From: Agromyces humatus
GTDB taxonomy: Bacteria; Actinomycetota; Actinomycetes; Actinomycetales; Microbacteriaceae
Direction: 5' to 3'
DNA: 64,000 bases
Assembly (NCBI RefSeq): GCF_021228295.1
Contig: NZ_JAJQPD010000005.1
Location: 124,001-188,000, forward strand
The position numbers and the translations under genes were made by a program. Position 1 is the first letter of the stretch. Each line of letters opens with the position of its first letter. The notes beneath the pieces were generated by a model, which was not told the origin of the DNA, did no database searches, and saw nothing but the letters and a program-made list of their open reading frames with translations. Shown in pieces: positions 17,129-25,967 of the stretch.

Positions 17129-18097
17129 TCACTGCTTGACGCTTCCGGCGCTGAGTCCCGACTGCCAGAACCGCTGCAGCCCGAGGAACGCGACGACGAT
17201 GGGGATGATCGTGAGGAGCGAGCCCGTGATCACCAGGTTGTAGATGGGTTGCGCGCCGACGCCGCTGGCCTGCGCACTCCACTGGTTGAGTCCGACCGTG
17301 AGCGGGTACCACGTGGGGTCGCTCAGCATGATCAGCGGCAGGAAGTAGTTGTTCCAGGTCGCCACGACCGTGAACAGCAACACGGTGACGATGCCGGGGG
17401 TGAGCAGCCGGATCGAGATGGTGAAGAACGTGCGGAACTCGCCCGCGCCGTCCATGCGAGCCGCCTCGAGGATCTCGGTGGGCACGGAATCGACCGCGTA
17501 CACCCAGATCAGGTACAGGCCGAACGGGCTGATGAGCGACGGCACGATGATCGCCCAGGGCGTGTTCGTGAGGCCGAGCTGACTGAACATGAGGAAGGTC
17601 GGCACGGCGAGCGCGGTGCCGGGCACGGCGATCGCGCCCAACACGACCGCGAACACCGCACGGCGGCCGGCGAAGCGGAACTTCGCGAGCCCGTATCCTG
17701 CGAGGGTCGCGAGCAGGGTCGCGCCGCCGGCACCGAGCACGACGTAGAGCAGCGTGTTGCCGAGCCAGCGCACGAAGATGCCGTCGCGATAGGTCAGCGT
17801 CTCCCAGATGTTCTGGAACAGCACGAACTCGTCGTCGAACCAGAGCCCGAAGCTCGAGAACAACCCGCTCTGCGTCTTGGTCGCGTTGATCACGAGCCAC
17901 ACGAGCGGTACGAGGCTGTAGATCACGAAGATGGACATCATGATCGTGAAGGCAACGGACTTGCGCGGCTGCAGTGCCGACGTGCGACGGCGCCGGCGGC
18001 GCGGCACACCTGCGGGCAGCACCGCGGCACGAGTGGCTGCGGCGTTGTCGCCGGCAGCCCCCGCGACATCCGGAGTCATGCGTTCCACGGTGCTCAT
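17129..18097 (-). CDS. Carbohydrate ABC transporter permease (MalG-like)
   Basis: 322 residues with six membrane helices after a basic N-terminal tail rich in Arg (RRRRRRTSALQPRKS). The EAA loop is EILEAARMDGAGEFRTFFTI, which docks the ATPase. The C-terminus FLGLQRFWQSGLSAGSVKQ is the usual MalG-type ending. GGAAGGAGGAG precedes ATG 18097, which overlaps the upstream permease stop by 4 bases. No ATPase gene is present in the operon; such systems normally borrow a shared MsiK-type ATPase encoded elsewhere. Confidence 0.95.
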   Translation of the reverse strand: MSTVERMTPDVAGAAGDNAAATRAAVLPAGVPRRRRRRTSALQPRKSVAFTIMMSIFVIYSLVPLVWLVINATKTQSGLFSSFGLWFDDEFVLFQNIWETLTYRDGIFVRWLGNTLLYVVLGAGGATLLATLAGYGLAKFRFAGRRAVFAVVLGAIAVPGTALAVPTFLMFSQLGLTNTPWAIIVPSLISPFGLYLIWVYAVDSVPTEILEAARMDGAGEFRTFFTISIRLLTPGIVTVLLFTVVATWNNYFLPLIMLSDPTWYPLTVGLNQWSAQASGVGAQPIYNLVITGSLLTIIPIVVAFLGLQRFWQSGLSAGSVKQ

Positions 18098-19032
18098 CGC
18101 TCCTCCTTCCGCGAGCCGCGCAATTGCACGACGTACGCGATGACCGCGGTGATCACGCCCATCACGATCGCGACCGTGGCCGAGGCGTTGTACTGCTGGC
18201 CGGCGAACGAGAGGTTGTAGGCGTACATGTTCGGTGTGAAGTACGTCGTGATGATGTTCGGTGCGAGCGTGCGCAGGATGTTCGGCTCGTTGAAGAGCTG
18301 GAAGCTGCCGATGATCGAGAAGATCGTCGCGATGACGATCGCGCCGCGAAGTGCCGGCAGCTTGATGCCGGTGACGACGCGCATGGGCCCGGCGCCGTCG
18401 AGTTCGGCGGCCTCGTAGAGGTCGGTGGGGATGACCCGCAGGGCCGAGTAGAAGATGAGCATGTTGTAGCCGACGAACTCCCAGGTCACGATGTTGCCGA
18501 TCGAGACGAGGATCCACTCGCGGGCGAACGGCGTGACCACGACCGAGCCGAGCCAGTCGTTGATATTGGCCGCAAGCCCGAAGTTGTCGCCGTAGATGAA
18601 GCCCCACATGAGCACGGCGACGACCGCCGGCACCGCGTAGGGCAGGAAGATGACGATGCGGAAGAAGCCCGAGGCGTGCAGCCGCGCGCTGTCGATGGCG
18701 AGTGCCGCCACGAGCGCGAGCGCGAGCATGATCGGCACCTGCACGACCAGGAACAGTGACACACGACCGAAGCCCTCCCAGAACTGGGGGTCGGCGAACA
18801 GGGCCAGGTAGTTCTCGAAGCCCACGAACGCGTTGCCGCCGATGAGCTGCTCGCGGAAGAGGCTGAGGTAGATCGAGTACGCCACCGGTGCGATGAACAC
18901 CAGCACGAAGACCACCAGGAACGGGGCCACGAACGCGAGACCCTTCCATTCGCTGCGCGCTCGGGATCGGATGGGCCGCGCCTCGGGCGCCGTGGCGCCG
19001 CCGGGCGGTGCCGTTGCAGACGTCGCTGTCAT
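18094..19032 (-). CDS. Sugar ABC transporter permease (MalF-like)
   Basis: 312 residues. A cytoplasmic N-terminus with RSEWKGLAFVAPFLVVFVL leads into six membrane helices; the EAA loop is DLYEAAELDGAGPMRVVTGI. It forms the membrane channel with the MalG-like partner. ATG 19032 with GGAAGA upstream is preferred to a TTG 12 bases earlier. First gene of the operon and divergent from the LacI-family gene; the two 20-base operators at 19051-19105 lie directly upstream, so it is the regulated entry point for transport and degradation. Confidence 0.95.
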   Translation of the reverse strand: MTATSATAPPGGATAPEARPIRSRARSEWKGLAFVAPFLVVFVLVFIAPVAYSIYLSLFREQLIGGNAFVGFENYLALFADPQFWEGFGRVSLFLVVQVPIMLALALVAALAIDSARLHASGFFRIVIFLPYAVPAVVAVLMWGFIYGDNFGLAANINDWLGSVVVTPFAREWILVSIGNIVTWEFVGYNMLIFYSALRVIPTDLYEAAELDGAGPMRVVTGIKLPALRGAIVIATIFSIIGSFQLFNEPNILRTLAPNIITTYFTPNMYAYNLSFAGQQYNASATVAIVMGVITAVIAYVVQLRGSRKEER

Positions 19033-19050
19033 CGATTCTTCCAATCACGT

Positions 19051-19070
19051 GCATGTTCACGTCAACATGC
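19051..19070. promoter_or_regulatory. LacI-family operator O1
   Basis: GCATGTTCACGTCAACATGC is a near-perfect palindrome around ACGT. It is the exact reverse complement of the second site at 19086-19105, so the pair forms a larger symmetric element centred between the ABC operon and the lacI-type gene. The same TGTTSACGTSAACA core recurs twice upstream of the GH30 gene. Confidence 0.85.
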
Positions 19071-19085
19071 GGTCTGGTCACTGTA

Positions 19086-19105
19086 GCATGTTGACGTGAA
19101 CATGC
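19086..19105. promoter_or_regulatory. LacI-family operator O2
   Basis: GCATGTTGACGTGAACATGC, 35 bases centre-to-centre from O1. With O1 it can repress both divergent promoters and allow loop or tetramer binding of the regulator encoded at 19145. Confidence 0.85.
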
Positions 19106-19144
19106 ACCACTGGGAGCATGAAGTCGAGCGAAGAGAGAGCACAG

Positions 19145-20185
19145 ATGACGACCGTCACCAGTCCGGCCGATGCCGCACCCGGGCGCCGACGCGGTCCGTC
19201 GATGGCAGATGTCGCCCGAGAGGCGAACGTGTCGGGGCAGACCGTCTCGCGCGTCTCCAACGGTCGCGACAACGTCGATCCCGACACCCGTGAGCGCGTG
19301 CTCGAGGCGATGCGCAAGCTCGGATATCGTCCGAACAGCGCCGCCCGCGCGCTGCGATCGGGTCGATTCCACAGCATCGGCGTGATCACGTTCACCCTGT
19401 CGAGCTTCGGCAACATGCGCACGCTCGACGCCATCGCGATCGCGGCCGCCGATGCGGGCTACTCGATCACGCTCATCCCGGTGCCGCACCCCACGCAGGG
19501 CGAGATCTCGGTCGCGTTCGGCCGGCTCAGCGAAGAGGCGGTCGACGGCGTGATCATCATCGTCGAGGCGCACCTGCTCGACGAGAACGACGTGGCGCTC
19601 CCCGCCGATCTGCCGGTGGTCATCGTCGACTCGACCGCGGGCGACCGCTACCCCGTCGTCGACACCGACCAGGCGCACGGCGCCCGCCTCGCCACCGAGC
19701 ACCTGCTCGACCTCGGCCATCGCACGGTGTGGCACATCGCCGGCCCCGAGCGCTCCTACTCCGCGACCCACCGGCGTGAGGCCTGGGAGGCGACGCTGCG
19801 CGAACACGGCGCCGACGTTCCGCCCGTGCTGGTCGGCGACTGGTCGAGCGAGTCGGGCCACGAACTCGGGCTCGAGCTCGCCCGGAATCCCGACGTGACG
19901 GCGATCTTCGCGGCGAACGACCAGATGGCGCTCGGCCTGCTGCGAGCCCTGCACGAGTCCGGGCGAGCCGTGCCCGCCGAGGTCAGCGTGGTCGGCTTCG
20001 ACGACATGGAGGAGTCGCGCAGCTTCTGGCCGCCCCTCACCACCGTGCGCCAGTTCTTCGGCGAGGTCGGCCGACGTTCAGTCGAGGCGCTCCTGTACGA
20101 GGTCGAGTCGGGCGAACGCGACGACAGCACGCTCGTAGCCACCGAGCTCGTGGTGCGCGACTCGTCGGCGGCCCCGCCCGCCTGA
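19145..20185 (+). CDS. LacI-family transcriptional repressor of the arabinogalactan locus
   Basis: 346 residues. The LacI HTH is MADVAREANVSGQTVSRVSN with the hinge helix RPNSAARALRSGR, followed by a periplasmic-binding-protein-like effector domain (GVITFTLSSFGNM onward, then AIFAANDQMALGLLRAL and VVGFDDMEESRSFWPPLTTV). ATG 19145 is preferred to ATG 19118 because AGAGAG lies at a suitable distance, whereas the earlier ATG has no room for one. It is divergent from the ABC/GH operon over two matching operators and convergent with the GH30 gene, whose promoter has the same operators, so it should control both and itself. Confidence 0.93.
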   Translation: MTTVTSPADAAPGRRRGPSMADVAREANVSGQTVSRVSNGRDNVDPDTRERVLEAMRKLGYRPNSAARALRSGRFHSIGVITFTLSSFGNMRTLDAIAIAAADAGYSITLIPVPHPTQGEISVAFGRLSEEAVDGVIIIVEAHLLDENDVALPADLPVVIVDSTAGDRYPVVDTDQAHGARLATEHLLDLGHRTVWHIAGPERSYSATHRREAWEATLREHGADVPPVLVGDWSSESGHELGLELARNPDVTAIFAANDQMALGLLRALHESGRAVPAEVSVVGFDDMEESRSFWPPLTTVRQFFGEVGRRSVEALLYEVESGERDDSTLVATELVVRDSSAAPPA

Positions 20186-20292
20186 TGCGCGACACGACGC
20201 GCGGGGTCGGCTGACCGAGTTGCCGGACGACCCCGGCGACACGCCGAGCGCGTTGCAGCGTGCCGCGGCATCCGTGTTCTGACTCGCGAAAT

Positions 20293-20338
20293 GCCCGAGC
20301 GGCGGCCGCCGCAGGGGTGCGACGGCCGCCGCTCGGGC
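20293..20338. terminator. Perfect 16-bp bidirectional terminator hairpin
   Basis: Bases 20293-20308 are the exact reverse complement of 20323-20338 with a 14-base loop. It lies between the convergent lacI-type and GH30 genes, so it can stop transcription from both. No T tract follows. Confidence 0.8.
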
Positions 20339-20350
20339 GCGCGCCAGGGC

Positions 20351-23300
20351 TCAGGGTTTGGCAGCGTTCGCGGCCAGCATCCGCTGGGCGGGTGTCACGG
20401 CGGTGGCCGGTTCGACGCCCTCGGCCGACACCGTCACGCGCACGCTGAGCAGCTTGCCCGCGTCGTTCGTGACCGGCGTGTACGTGGCATCGGTCGCACC
20501 CTCGATCGGCTCGCTGTTGCGGAGCCACTGGTAGGCGATCTCGCCATCGGCGGGGTCGAGCGTGCCGGTCGCCGACGCTGGGGTGCCCACGCGCGGACGG
20601 TCGGCGAGCTCGAGCCCGTCGATCACCGCGTGCCGCCGGATCGTGACCGTGTACTCGGCTCGTTCACTGGCATCGGCCGACGTCACGACCACGGTCGCGA
20701 CTCCGCCGTTCGCGGTCGTCGGCTGCGTGACCCGCACGGTCGCGGCCGAGTCGACCGCGATCGCGTCGACCAGCGGTAGGCGTCCGCCGTCGACCTCGAG
20801 CTCGTAGTCGAGCGTCGCCGGATCGAAACCGTCGATCGTCTCGCCGTCGAGCCGCAGCAGCGCGAGGTCCGAGACCGCGGCCCGGGCCGGCACAGCCTCG
20901 GACACCTCGACCTCCGACACGATGAGGTGCGTGTTCGCATACGAGTTCATGATCACGCGCACCCCGGTCGCGGTGACGGGCGCGAACTCGGCGACCACCG
21001 TCGGCGCGCTGCCGTCGACCGGCGACGCCACAAGCCGTGCCGACTCCCATCCGGGCGCCGGCGCCCAGCCGCCGTCGGTGCCGCGCACCTGCACCTGCAT
21101 GGTCTGCGCCCAGCTCGTGGTGCCGTCGCGGTAGAACTCAACCGACACACGCTGCACCTGGTGCGCCGCCGCGTACTGGTAGGTGAGCGTCGACTGCGCC
21201 GGCTTGTTCGCGGACACCCAGTTCGACCAGCCCTTGTCGCCGAGCACGCCGTTGCGCGTGCGGTCGACCGGGTAGCCCGACTCGGTGGAGCTCGCCGTCG
21301 CGGTGGTGCCCGCATCGGGGTTGAAGTTGCGCAGCGTGCCCTCCGTCACGAGCACCGAGAGCGTCGCGGGCAGCTCGGTTGAATCGGCGGATGCCACGCC
21401 GGGCACGCGCACCACGCCGATCTCACTGAAGGCGGCATCGGGGACGCCGGTCCAGTCCCACGTCACGGGCACGTCGAACGCGTTCTCCGAGGCACCGACG
21501 CGCGCCGGCACGGCGGCCGGGGCCGCCGATTGCACGGCGACCAGCGAGGCACCCGCGGCGACCGTGACCGACACGGGGTCGGAGGCCGTGAGCCCGCCGA
21601 CGTCGACGAGCGCCGTCACCGACACGGCCTGCCCGAACACGTCGGTCGCCGTACCCGGAACGTCGACGCGACCGGTACTCGCCCACGCGTCCTCGTCGGG
21701 AAGCTGCCAGGACACGGAAACCGGCACGCCGGCGCCCCACGGGTACCGCGGCACGACCGTCTCGGGCAGCACGGGCGCCACGCCGGCCTGCGTGCGCGCG
21801 GCGACCGACTGGCCGTCGAGCGGCGTGAGGTCGCGCGCATCCCAGGCCTGGTTCGCACCGCCATTCGACCCGTATATGCCGACGGCCGCGCCGTCGGCCG
21901 TGGACTGGCCGCCCACGTCGAGCGCGAGCCCGAGCTGCTCGTTCACGAGCGAGTAGGTGCGCCCGTCGATCGTGTTCACGATCCAGCGGGTCGCCGCGCT
22001 CCCCGCCGCCGCCTCAAGGCTCTCCGAACGAAGATCCGTTCCCGAGCTGGTCGCGCCGAGCACACGGCCGTCGGATGCCTCGAGCACCACACGCCGGGTC
22101 GCCTCGCGGTCGCCCGCCGCCACCTCGTGCACGGTCCACGCCTGCGGTGCGGCCGCTGCGGCATCCGTTGCCAGGTTGCGGATGGTGGTTGCCGCACTGC
22201 TCGGACCCGCGGTCAACGCCTTGCCGCTCTGCGCGCCCACGAACTGGTAGCGGTGGCCGTCGCGGAGCGCAGGGGCATCGGCGGCGACGCCCGATACACC
22301 GTCGATGACGAACGTCGTCACGGACTTGGCCGGAACGGTGACGGTGGCGGTGCGGGCCACGCGGTCGATCGCCACCGGCGCGCCCTCGACGAGGGCGTTC
22401 GCAGTCGGGGCATCCGCCGAGTCGGCCTGCGTCGTGACGACCGGCGTGACTGTGGCCCCCTCGGCGATCGCACCGAAGTTCGAGAGGTCGATGATGATCT
22501 GACGCTCGGATGTCGCGGTGTTGCGGTGCACGATCGTGGCGCCCGAGCCGTCGCCGCGGATCGCCGCGGTGCTCGACACGTCGTCGATCGCCATGAGGTG
22601 GTCGCCCTCGTGGATGTACTTCGTGAAGTTGCGGATCGTGTTGAACTTCGAGTTCACCTGGACGCTGCACTCGGGGGCCGCATTGGAGTCGCCGCCCGCG
22701 TCCTCTACGCGTCGCTCCGACTTCCATACGGTCCCGCCCGCCTCGTCGTACGGCTTGCAGTCGAGGTCGATGAAGATCGAGCCCCAGTTGAGGTTCTCGC
22801 CCTGCGGCTCCATGTTGTAGAGGTCCTCGACGGGCTGCCAGAGCACCCAGGCGTTCGGCTCCAGTTCGCGCAGGTCGTCCTGGATGCGACCGGCGATCCC
22901 GAGGCCGTTCTCGATGTTCACCGGGTTGAAGCCGCTGACCCAGTTGCCCTCGATCTCGCTCATCCACAGGTCGGTGTCGGCCTGCTTCGCGAGGTCGCGA
23001 ACAGCGAGTCGACCCGAGGTGCCATAGGTGTGCACGTTCATGCGGTCGACCTTGGCGCGCGTCGCGGCCGGGTACGCAGCCCAGTTCGTCGCGAAGATGC
23101 CGGGGTTGGTCTCGTCCATAGCCGCGAGGCCTGCGCCGGTCGTGGTGGCCGGGTCGTCAAGCTCGGCGCGCACGTCGTCGATGAGCGAGACTTGGCGGGC
23201 AGGCCCCATGTGCATGCCCTCCTGACGGCCTCCGACGGGCTTGCCGTTGCTCAGCGTCGTGCCCCAGTAGTTCGTGTTCGGCTCGTTGAACGGGTCGATC

Positions 23301-24007
23301 GTGTCGACGTCGATGCCGTACAGGTCTTCGAGGTGCTCGGTCACGCGCACGAGGTAGCTCGCGAACTGCGCTTCCGCAGCCGGTTTCAGCTGTTCGGACG
23401 AGGCGTTGAAGCCGCCCGAGACGTAGCCGCTCTCGGTCATGAAGTAGGGCGCCGAGTTCGCGAAGGTCTCCCAGCGCGTGATCTGGTCGTCGGCGGCGAG
23501 GCGCTCCACCCACCAGCGCTGCGTCTCGTCGGCGTTCCAGTCGTACGACGCCGGGTCGTCGGCGTTCCACGTCGCGAGCAACGCGTTGCGGTCGGCGTAT
23601 CCGGTCGAGACGCCGCCATACCTGTCGGCGTCGCCGTCGGGGTTCGGCGCCCACCAGCCCTCGACCGCGCCGCCGGGGCGCAGGTAGTCGGTCACATCGG
23701 AGGCGTTGCCGCCGCCTATGTTGTAGCGCGCGATGTTGAGGTCGAGCCCGTCGTCACCGAACACCGCTTGGTAGAGCTCCTCGCGGAGATCCTCGGGGTA
23801 GTTGCCGGTCGCATTTGCGAACCAGACCAGGCTGGTGCCCCAGCCTTCGAATGCCTCGCCGGCGTAGGCCGGGTTGGGCGTAATGGTGGTGCCGTCCGCC
23901 GCGGAGGCCGGGGCCGCCGCGCCGATCGGCGCTGCCAGCAGTGCATTGGTGAGTGCCGCGCCCGTCGTGAGCGCAGTGAGCCGTCGTCTGCCTTGAGACA
24001 TCGTCAT
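20351..24007 (-). CDS. Secreted multidomain GH30 glycosidase, probable endo-beta-1,6-galactanase
   Basis: 1218 residues. A signal peptide (about 1-36, ending in ASA) is followed by a GH30 barrel beginning FEGWGTSLVWFANATGNYPE. The acid/base Glu is in TIDPFNEPNTNYWG (near 240) and the nucleophile Glu in LWMSEIEGNW (near 348). The GWGTSLVWFA opening is typical of the endo-beta-1,6-galactanase branch rather than xylanase or glucosylceramidase. Accessory parts follow: a ricin-type lectin (about 580-730), Ig-like Big_4 segments (750-885), an F5/8C discoidin module (890-1040), a cadherin-like sandwich (1045-1120) and an Ig-like C-terminus. There is no sortase or LPxTG anchor. AGAGGA precedes ATG 24007. 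It cuts galactan outside the cell, feeding the linked importer. Confidence 0.85.
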   Translation of the reverse strand: MTMSQGRRRLTALTTGAALTNALLAAPIGAAAPASAADGTTITPNPAYAGEAFEGWGTSLVWFANATGNYPEDLREELYQAVFGDDGLDLNIARYNIGGGNASDVTDYLRPGGAVEGWWAPNPDGDADRYGGVSTGYADRNALLATWNADDPASYDWNADETQRWWVERLAADDQITRWETFANSAPYFMTESGYVSGGFNASSEQLKPAAEAQFASYLVRVTEHLEDLYGIDVDTIDPFNEPNTNYWGTTLSNGKPVGGRQEGMHMGPARQVSLIDDVRAELDDPATTTGAGLAAMDETNPGIFATNWAAYPAATRAKVDRMNVHTYGTSGRLAVRDLAKQADTDLWMSEIEGNWVSGFNPVNIENGLGIAGRIQDDLRELEPNAWVLWQPVEDLYNMEPQGENLNWGSIFIDLDCKPYDEAGGTVWKSERRVEDAGGDSNAAPECSVQVNSKFNTIRNFTKYIHEGDHLMAIDDVSSTAAIRGDGSGATIVHRNTATSERQIIIDLSNFGAIAEGATVTPVVTTQADSADAPTANALVEGAPVAIDRVARTATVTVPAKSVTTFVIDGVSGVAADAPALRDGHRYQFVGAQSGKALTAGPSSAATTIRNLATDAAAAAPQAWTVHEVAAGDREATRRVVLEASDGRVLGATSSGTDLRSESLEAAAGSAATRWIVNTIDGRTYSLVNEQLGLALDVGGQSTADGAAVGIYGSNGGANQAWDARDLTPLDGQSVAARTQAGVAPVLPETVVPRYPWGAGVPVSVSWQLPDEDAWASTGRVDVPGTATDVFGQAVSVTALVDVGGLTASDPVSVTVAAGASLVAVQSAAPAAVPARVGASENAFDVPVTWDWTGVPDAAFSEIGVVRVPGVASADSTELPATLSVLVTEGTLRNFNPDAGTTATASSTESGYPVDRTRNGVLGDKGWSNWVSANKPAQSTLTYQYAAAHQVQRVSVEFYRDGTTSWAQTMQVQVRGTDGGWAPAPGWESARLVASPVDGSAPTVVAEFAPVTATGVRVIMNSYANTHLIVSEVEVSEAVPARAAVSDLALLRLDGETIDGFDPATLDYELEVDGGRLPLVDAIAVDSAATVRVTQPTTANGGVATVVVTSADASERAEYTVTIRRHAVIDGLELADRPRVGTPASATGTLDPADGEIAYQWLRNSEPIEGATDATYTPVTNDAGKLLSVRVTVSAEGVEPATAVTPAQRMLAANAAKP

Positions 24008-24047
24008 TGACGTCGTCCTCTTTCGCCGTCGGAGTTGAGTGGTGCAA

Positions 24048-24067
24048 GCGTGTTGACGTCAACACGC
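24048..24067. promoter_or_regulatory. LacI-family operator O3 (GH30 promoter)
   Basis: GCGTGTTGACGTCAACACGC is a perfect 20-base palindrome, with the same TGTTSACGTSAACA core as the sites beside the LacI-type gene. It lies 41 bases upstream of the GH30 start codon. Confidence 0.85.
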
Positions 24068-24083
24068 CCGGGCACGACGATAC

Positions 24084-24099
24084 ATGTTGACGTCAACAT
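24084..24099. promoter_or_regulatory. LacI-family operator O4 (GH30 promoter)
   Basis: ATGTTGACGTCAACAT is a perfect 16-base palindrome centred 34 bases from O3, nearly the same spacing as O1-O2 (35). Confidence 0.85.
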
Positions 24100-24132
24100 T
24101 GGGAAGACCCATCACAGCCCGATTCCTGCGCG

Positions 24133-24174
24133 GCACGACGAGTGCGGTGCGACGAGTGCGGTGCGACGAGTGCG
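24133..24174. repeat. Three tandem 14-base repeats
   Basis: Three head-to-tail copies of GTGCGACGAGTGCG (the first differs at two positions) lie between the 3' end of the DNA ligase gene and the GH30 operators. No coding potential is evident. Confidence 0.75.
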
Positions 24175-24198
24175 CCGGCCCGACGTGCGCCCTCTCGG

Positions 24199-25722
24199 TC
24201 ACACGTGCAGCAGCTCGCGCAGCGCCTGGATGGTGTCGGCGTCTTCGGGCCGCTTGTCGTCGCGGTAGCCCTTGACCCGCGCGAACCGCAGCGCGACGCC
24301 GCCCGGGTAGCGTGTCGAGCGCTGCACACCGTCGATGGCGATCTCGACGACGATGACGGGCTCGATGAACACCGTCGACTCGGTGCGGCGCACCTCGAGC
24401 TGCGGGAACCGCTCGGTCTGCCAGCGCAGCACTGCATCGGTCAGGCCCTTGAAGGTCTTGCCGACCATGACGTACTCGCCCGCCTCGCCGAACTCGCCCA
24501 CGGGATCGAGCGCTCCGAGGTGCAGGTTCGACAGCCAGCCGGTGCGGCGGCCGTAGCCCCACTCGGCGGCGAGCACGACGAGATCGTAGGTGTGCACGGG
24601 CTTCACCTTGATCCAGCTCGAACCGCGTCGCCCGGCCGCATACGTCGAGTCGATCGCCTTGACGACGACTCCCTCGTGCCCCGCGGTGAGCGCCTCGATC
24701 GAGACGCGCTCGGCGACCTGGGGATCGGCGGTGACCTCGCCGGGCATGCGATGGCCGGGCGTGATGCGCTCGAGCTCGGCGAGCCGCAACGCGAGCGGCT
24801 CGTCGAGCAGGTCGCGCCCGTCGACGTGCAGCACGTCGAAGAACCACGGATGCAGCACCGTCTCGCTCGCGCGCTCGGCGCCGAACCGCGACATGGTGTC
24901 TTGGAACGGCCGGGGGCCGCCGTCTTCGTCGAGCGAGAGCGTCTCGCCGTCGAGGATGACGTCGCGCACGGGCATCGCCCGCACCACCTCGACGACCTCG
25001 GGCAGCCGGTGGGTGATGTCGGCGAGGTTGCGGGTGAAGACGCGCACCTCGTCGCCGGCGCGATGCACCTGGATGCGCGCGCCGTCGAGCTTGTATTCGA
25101 CGGATGCCTCGCCCACCGCCTCGACCGCCTCGGTGGGGCTCGCCGCCGTGGCCGCGAGCATCGGCAGCACGGGGCGCCCGACGACGAGTCCGACGGCGTC
25201 GAGGTCGTCGGCGGTGCCGGTGAGCGCGAGTCGCGCGGACTCGCCGAGATCGCCCGAGAGCATCGCCGCGCGCCGCACGGCCTCGCCCGGTCGATCGGCG
25301 GCCCGTGCGATCGCATCCATGAGCACGCCCTCGAGCGCGCCGGTGCGCATGTCGCCGATGAGCACGCGACCGATGAAGTCCTGCTCGCGCGCGGTGGCGC
25401 GCGCCGTCAGCTCGCGCAGCCCACGAGCGCGTTCGCCGCTCGAGCCGGAGCCCGACAGCACGGCCAGCCGGTCGAGCAGGCCGTCGAGATCTGAGACCGT
25501 GAGGCCCGCGACATCGGCCGGGTCTCCCATGGCCGCCGCCAACCCGCGCCAACCGACGCCGACGCGCCCCTGCCGTGCCTTGCCGACCAGGAATCCGACC
25601 GCCGGCGCGATCTCGTCGGGTTCGAGCTGGCCGAGCAGGTCGGCGAGCGCGTCGACCTTCGCCAGCCGCGAGCGGGTCGCGGCGACGGTATCGGTGGTGG
25701 TGACGAGCTCGTCGAGCAGCAC
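24199..25722 (-). CDS. ATP-dependent DNA ligase (LigB-like)
   Basis: 507 residues, the length usual for actinobacterial LigB-type ligases. The N-terminal helical domain (LLDELVTTTDTVAATRSRLA) leads to the nucleotidyltransferase core with motif I YKLDGARIQVHRAG (active Lys near residue 211), motif III-like FFDVLHVDG, motif IV EGVVVKAIDSTYAAGRRG and motif V WIKVKPVHTYDL. The OB-fold follows. It seals nicks using ATP and probably serves repair beside the NAD-dependent LigA. GTG 25722 begins the recognisable LLDEL start; no strong ribosome binding site is seen. It is divergent from the ABC-F leader, with 59 bases between the start codons. Confidence 0.93.
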   Translation of the reverse strand: MLLDELVTTTDTVAATRSRLAKVDALADLLGQLEPDEIAPAVGFLVGKARQGRVGVGWRGLAAAMGDPADVAGLTVSDLDGLLDRLAVLSGSGSSGERARGLRELTARATAREQDFIGRVLIGDMRTGALEGVLMDAIARAADRPGEAVRRAAMLSGDLGESARLALTGTADDLDAVGLVVGRPVLPMLAATAASPTEAVEAVGEASVEYKLDGARIQVHRAGDEVRVFTRNLADITHRLPEVVEVVRAMPVRDVILDGETLSLDEDGGPRPFQDTMSRFGAERASETVLHPWFFDVLHVDGRDLLDEPLALRLAELERITPGHRMPGEVTADPQVAERVSIEALTAGHEGVVVKAIDSTYAAGRRGSSWIKVKPVHTYDLVVLAAEWGYGRRTGWLSNLHLGALDPVGEFGEAGEYVMVGKTFKGLTDAVLRWQTERFPQLEVRRTESTVFIEPVIVVEIAIDGVQRSTRYPGGVALRFARVKGYRDDKRPEDADTIQALRELLHV

Positions 25723-25763
25723 GCGCCCAGTCTGCCACCGGCCGCCGACATGCGCTTCGGATG

Positions 25764-25781
25764 TGCTAGCCTGCCGGGGCA
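25764..25781 (+). promoter_or_regulatory. Extended -10 promoter of the ABC-F leader transcript
   Basis: TGCTAGCCT (25764-25772) is an extended -10 element (TGN-TANNNT). The leader ORF ATG follows at 25782, nine bases after the hexamer, so the message probably begins at or within a few bases of that ATG. Confidence 0.5.
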
Positions 25782-25805
25782 ATGGGTACGCTGATCTATT
25801 CCTAG
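25782..25805 (+). CDS. Seven-codon leader peptide of the ABC-F gene
   Basis: ATG 25782 to TAG 25803-25805 encodes MGTLIYS. It lies at the expected transcript start, 162 bases before the ABC-F gene, and its stop codon overlaps the first arm of a possible long-range RNA stem (25805-25818 with 25926-25939). Short leader ORFs of this kind govern attenuation of inducible ABC-F and methyltransferase resistance genes when ribosomes stall. The ORF and pairing are seen in the sequence; the regulatory role is inferred. Confidence 0.5.
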   Translation: MGTLIYS

Positions 25806-25967
25806 GTGGCCGGCCGCGTCGAGTTCTGCTCCGCGGTCCTGCTTCGCGCATTCGCGCGTGACCACCGATCGTTCCGAGCGTCGCCCATCGCCATCGCCCG
25901 CCGCCCATCCACCGGGCTTCGATACCGCGGGCCGGCACCGCGACCTCGGGTGTCCCGAAGGACTTCG
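25805..25967 (+). promoter_or_regulatory. Candidate ribosome-mediated attenuator in the ABC-F 5' leader
   Basis: The leader RNA contains two mutually exclusive pairings for one segment. Bases 25926-25939 can pair with 25805-25818 (13 of 14 bases, with bulges), while 25924-25930 (ACCGCGG) pairs perfectly with 25831-25837 (CCGCGGT). A further short stem (CTTCG 25917-25921 with CGAAG 25956-25960) would cover the AAGGA ribosome binding site. A ribosome stalled on the leader ORF would mask the first arm and change the fold. Confidence 0.4.

Noticed and set aside
17129-19954. A frame that continues the MalG-like gene upstream through the MalF-like gene and LacI region
   Set aside because: The MalF-like gene is coded in another frame over the same bases, and the true MalG start has a strong ribosome binding site at 18097.
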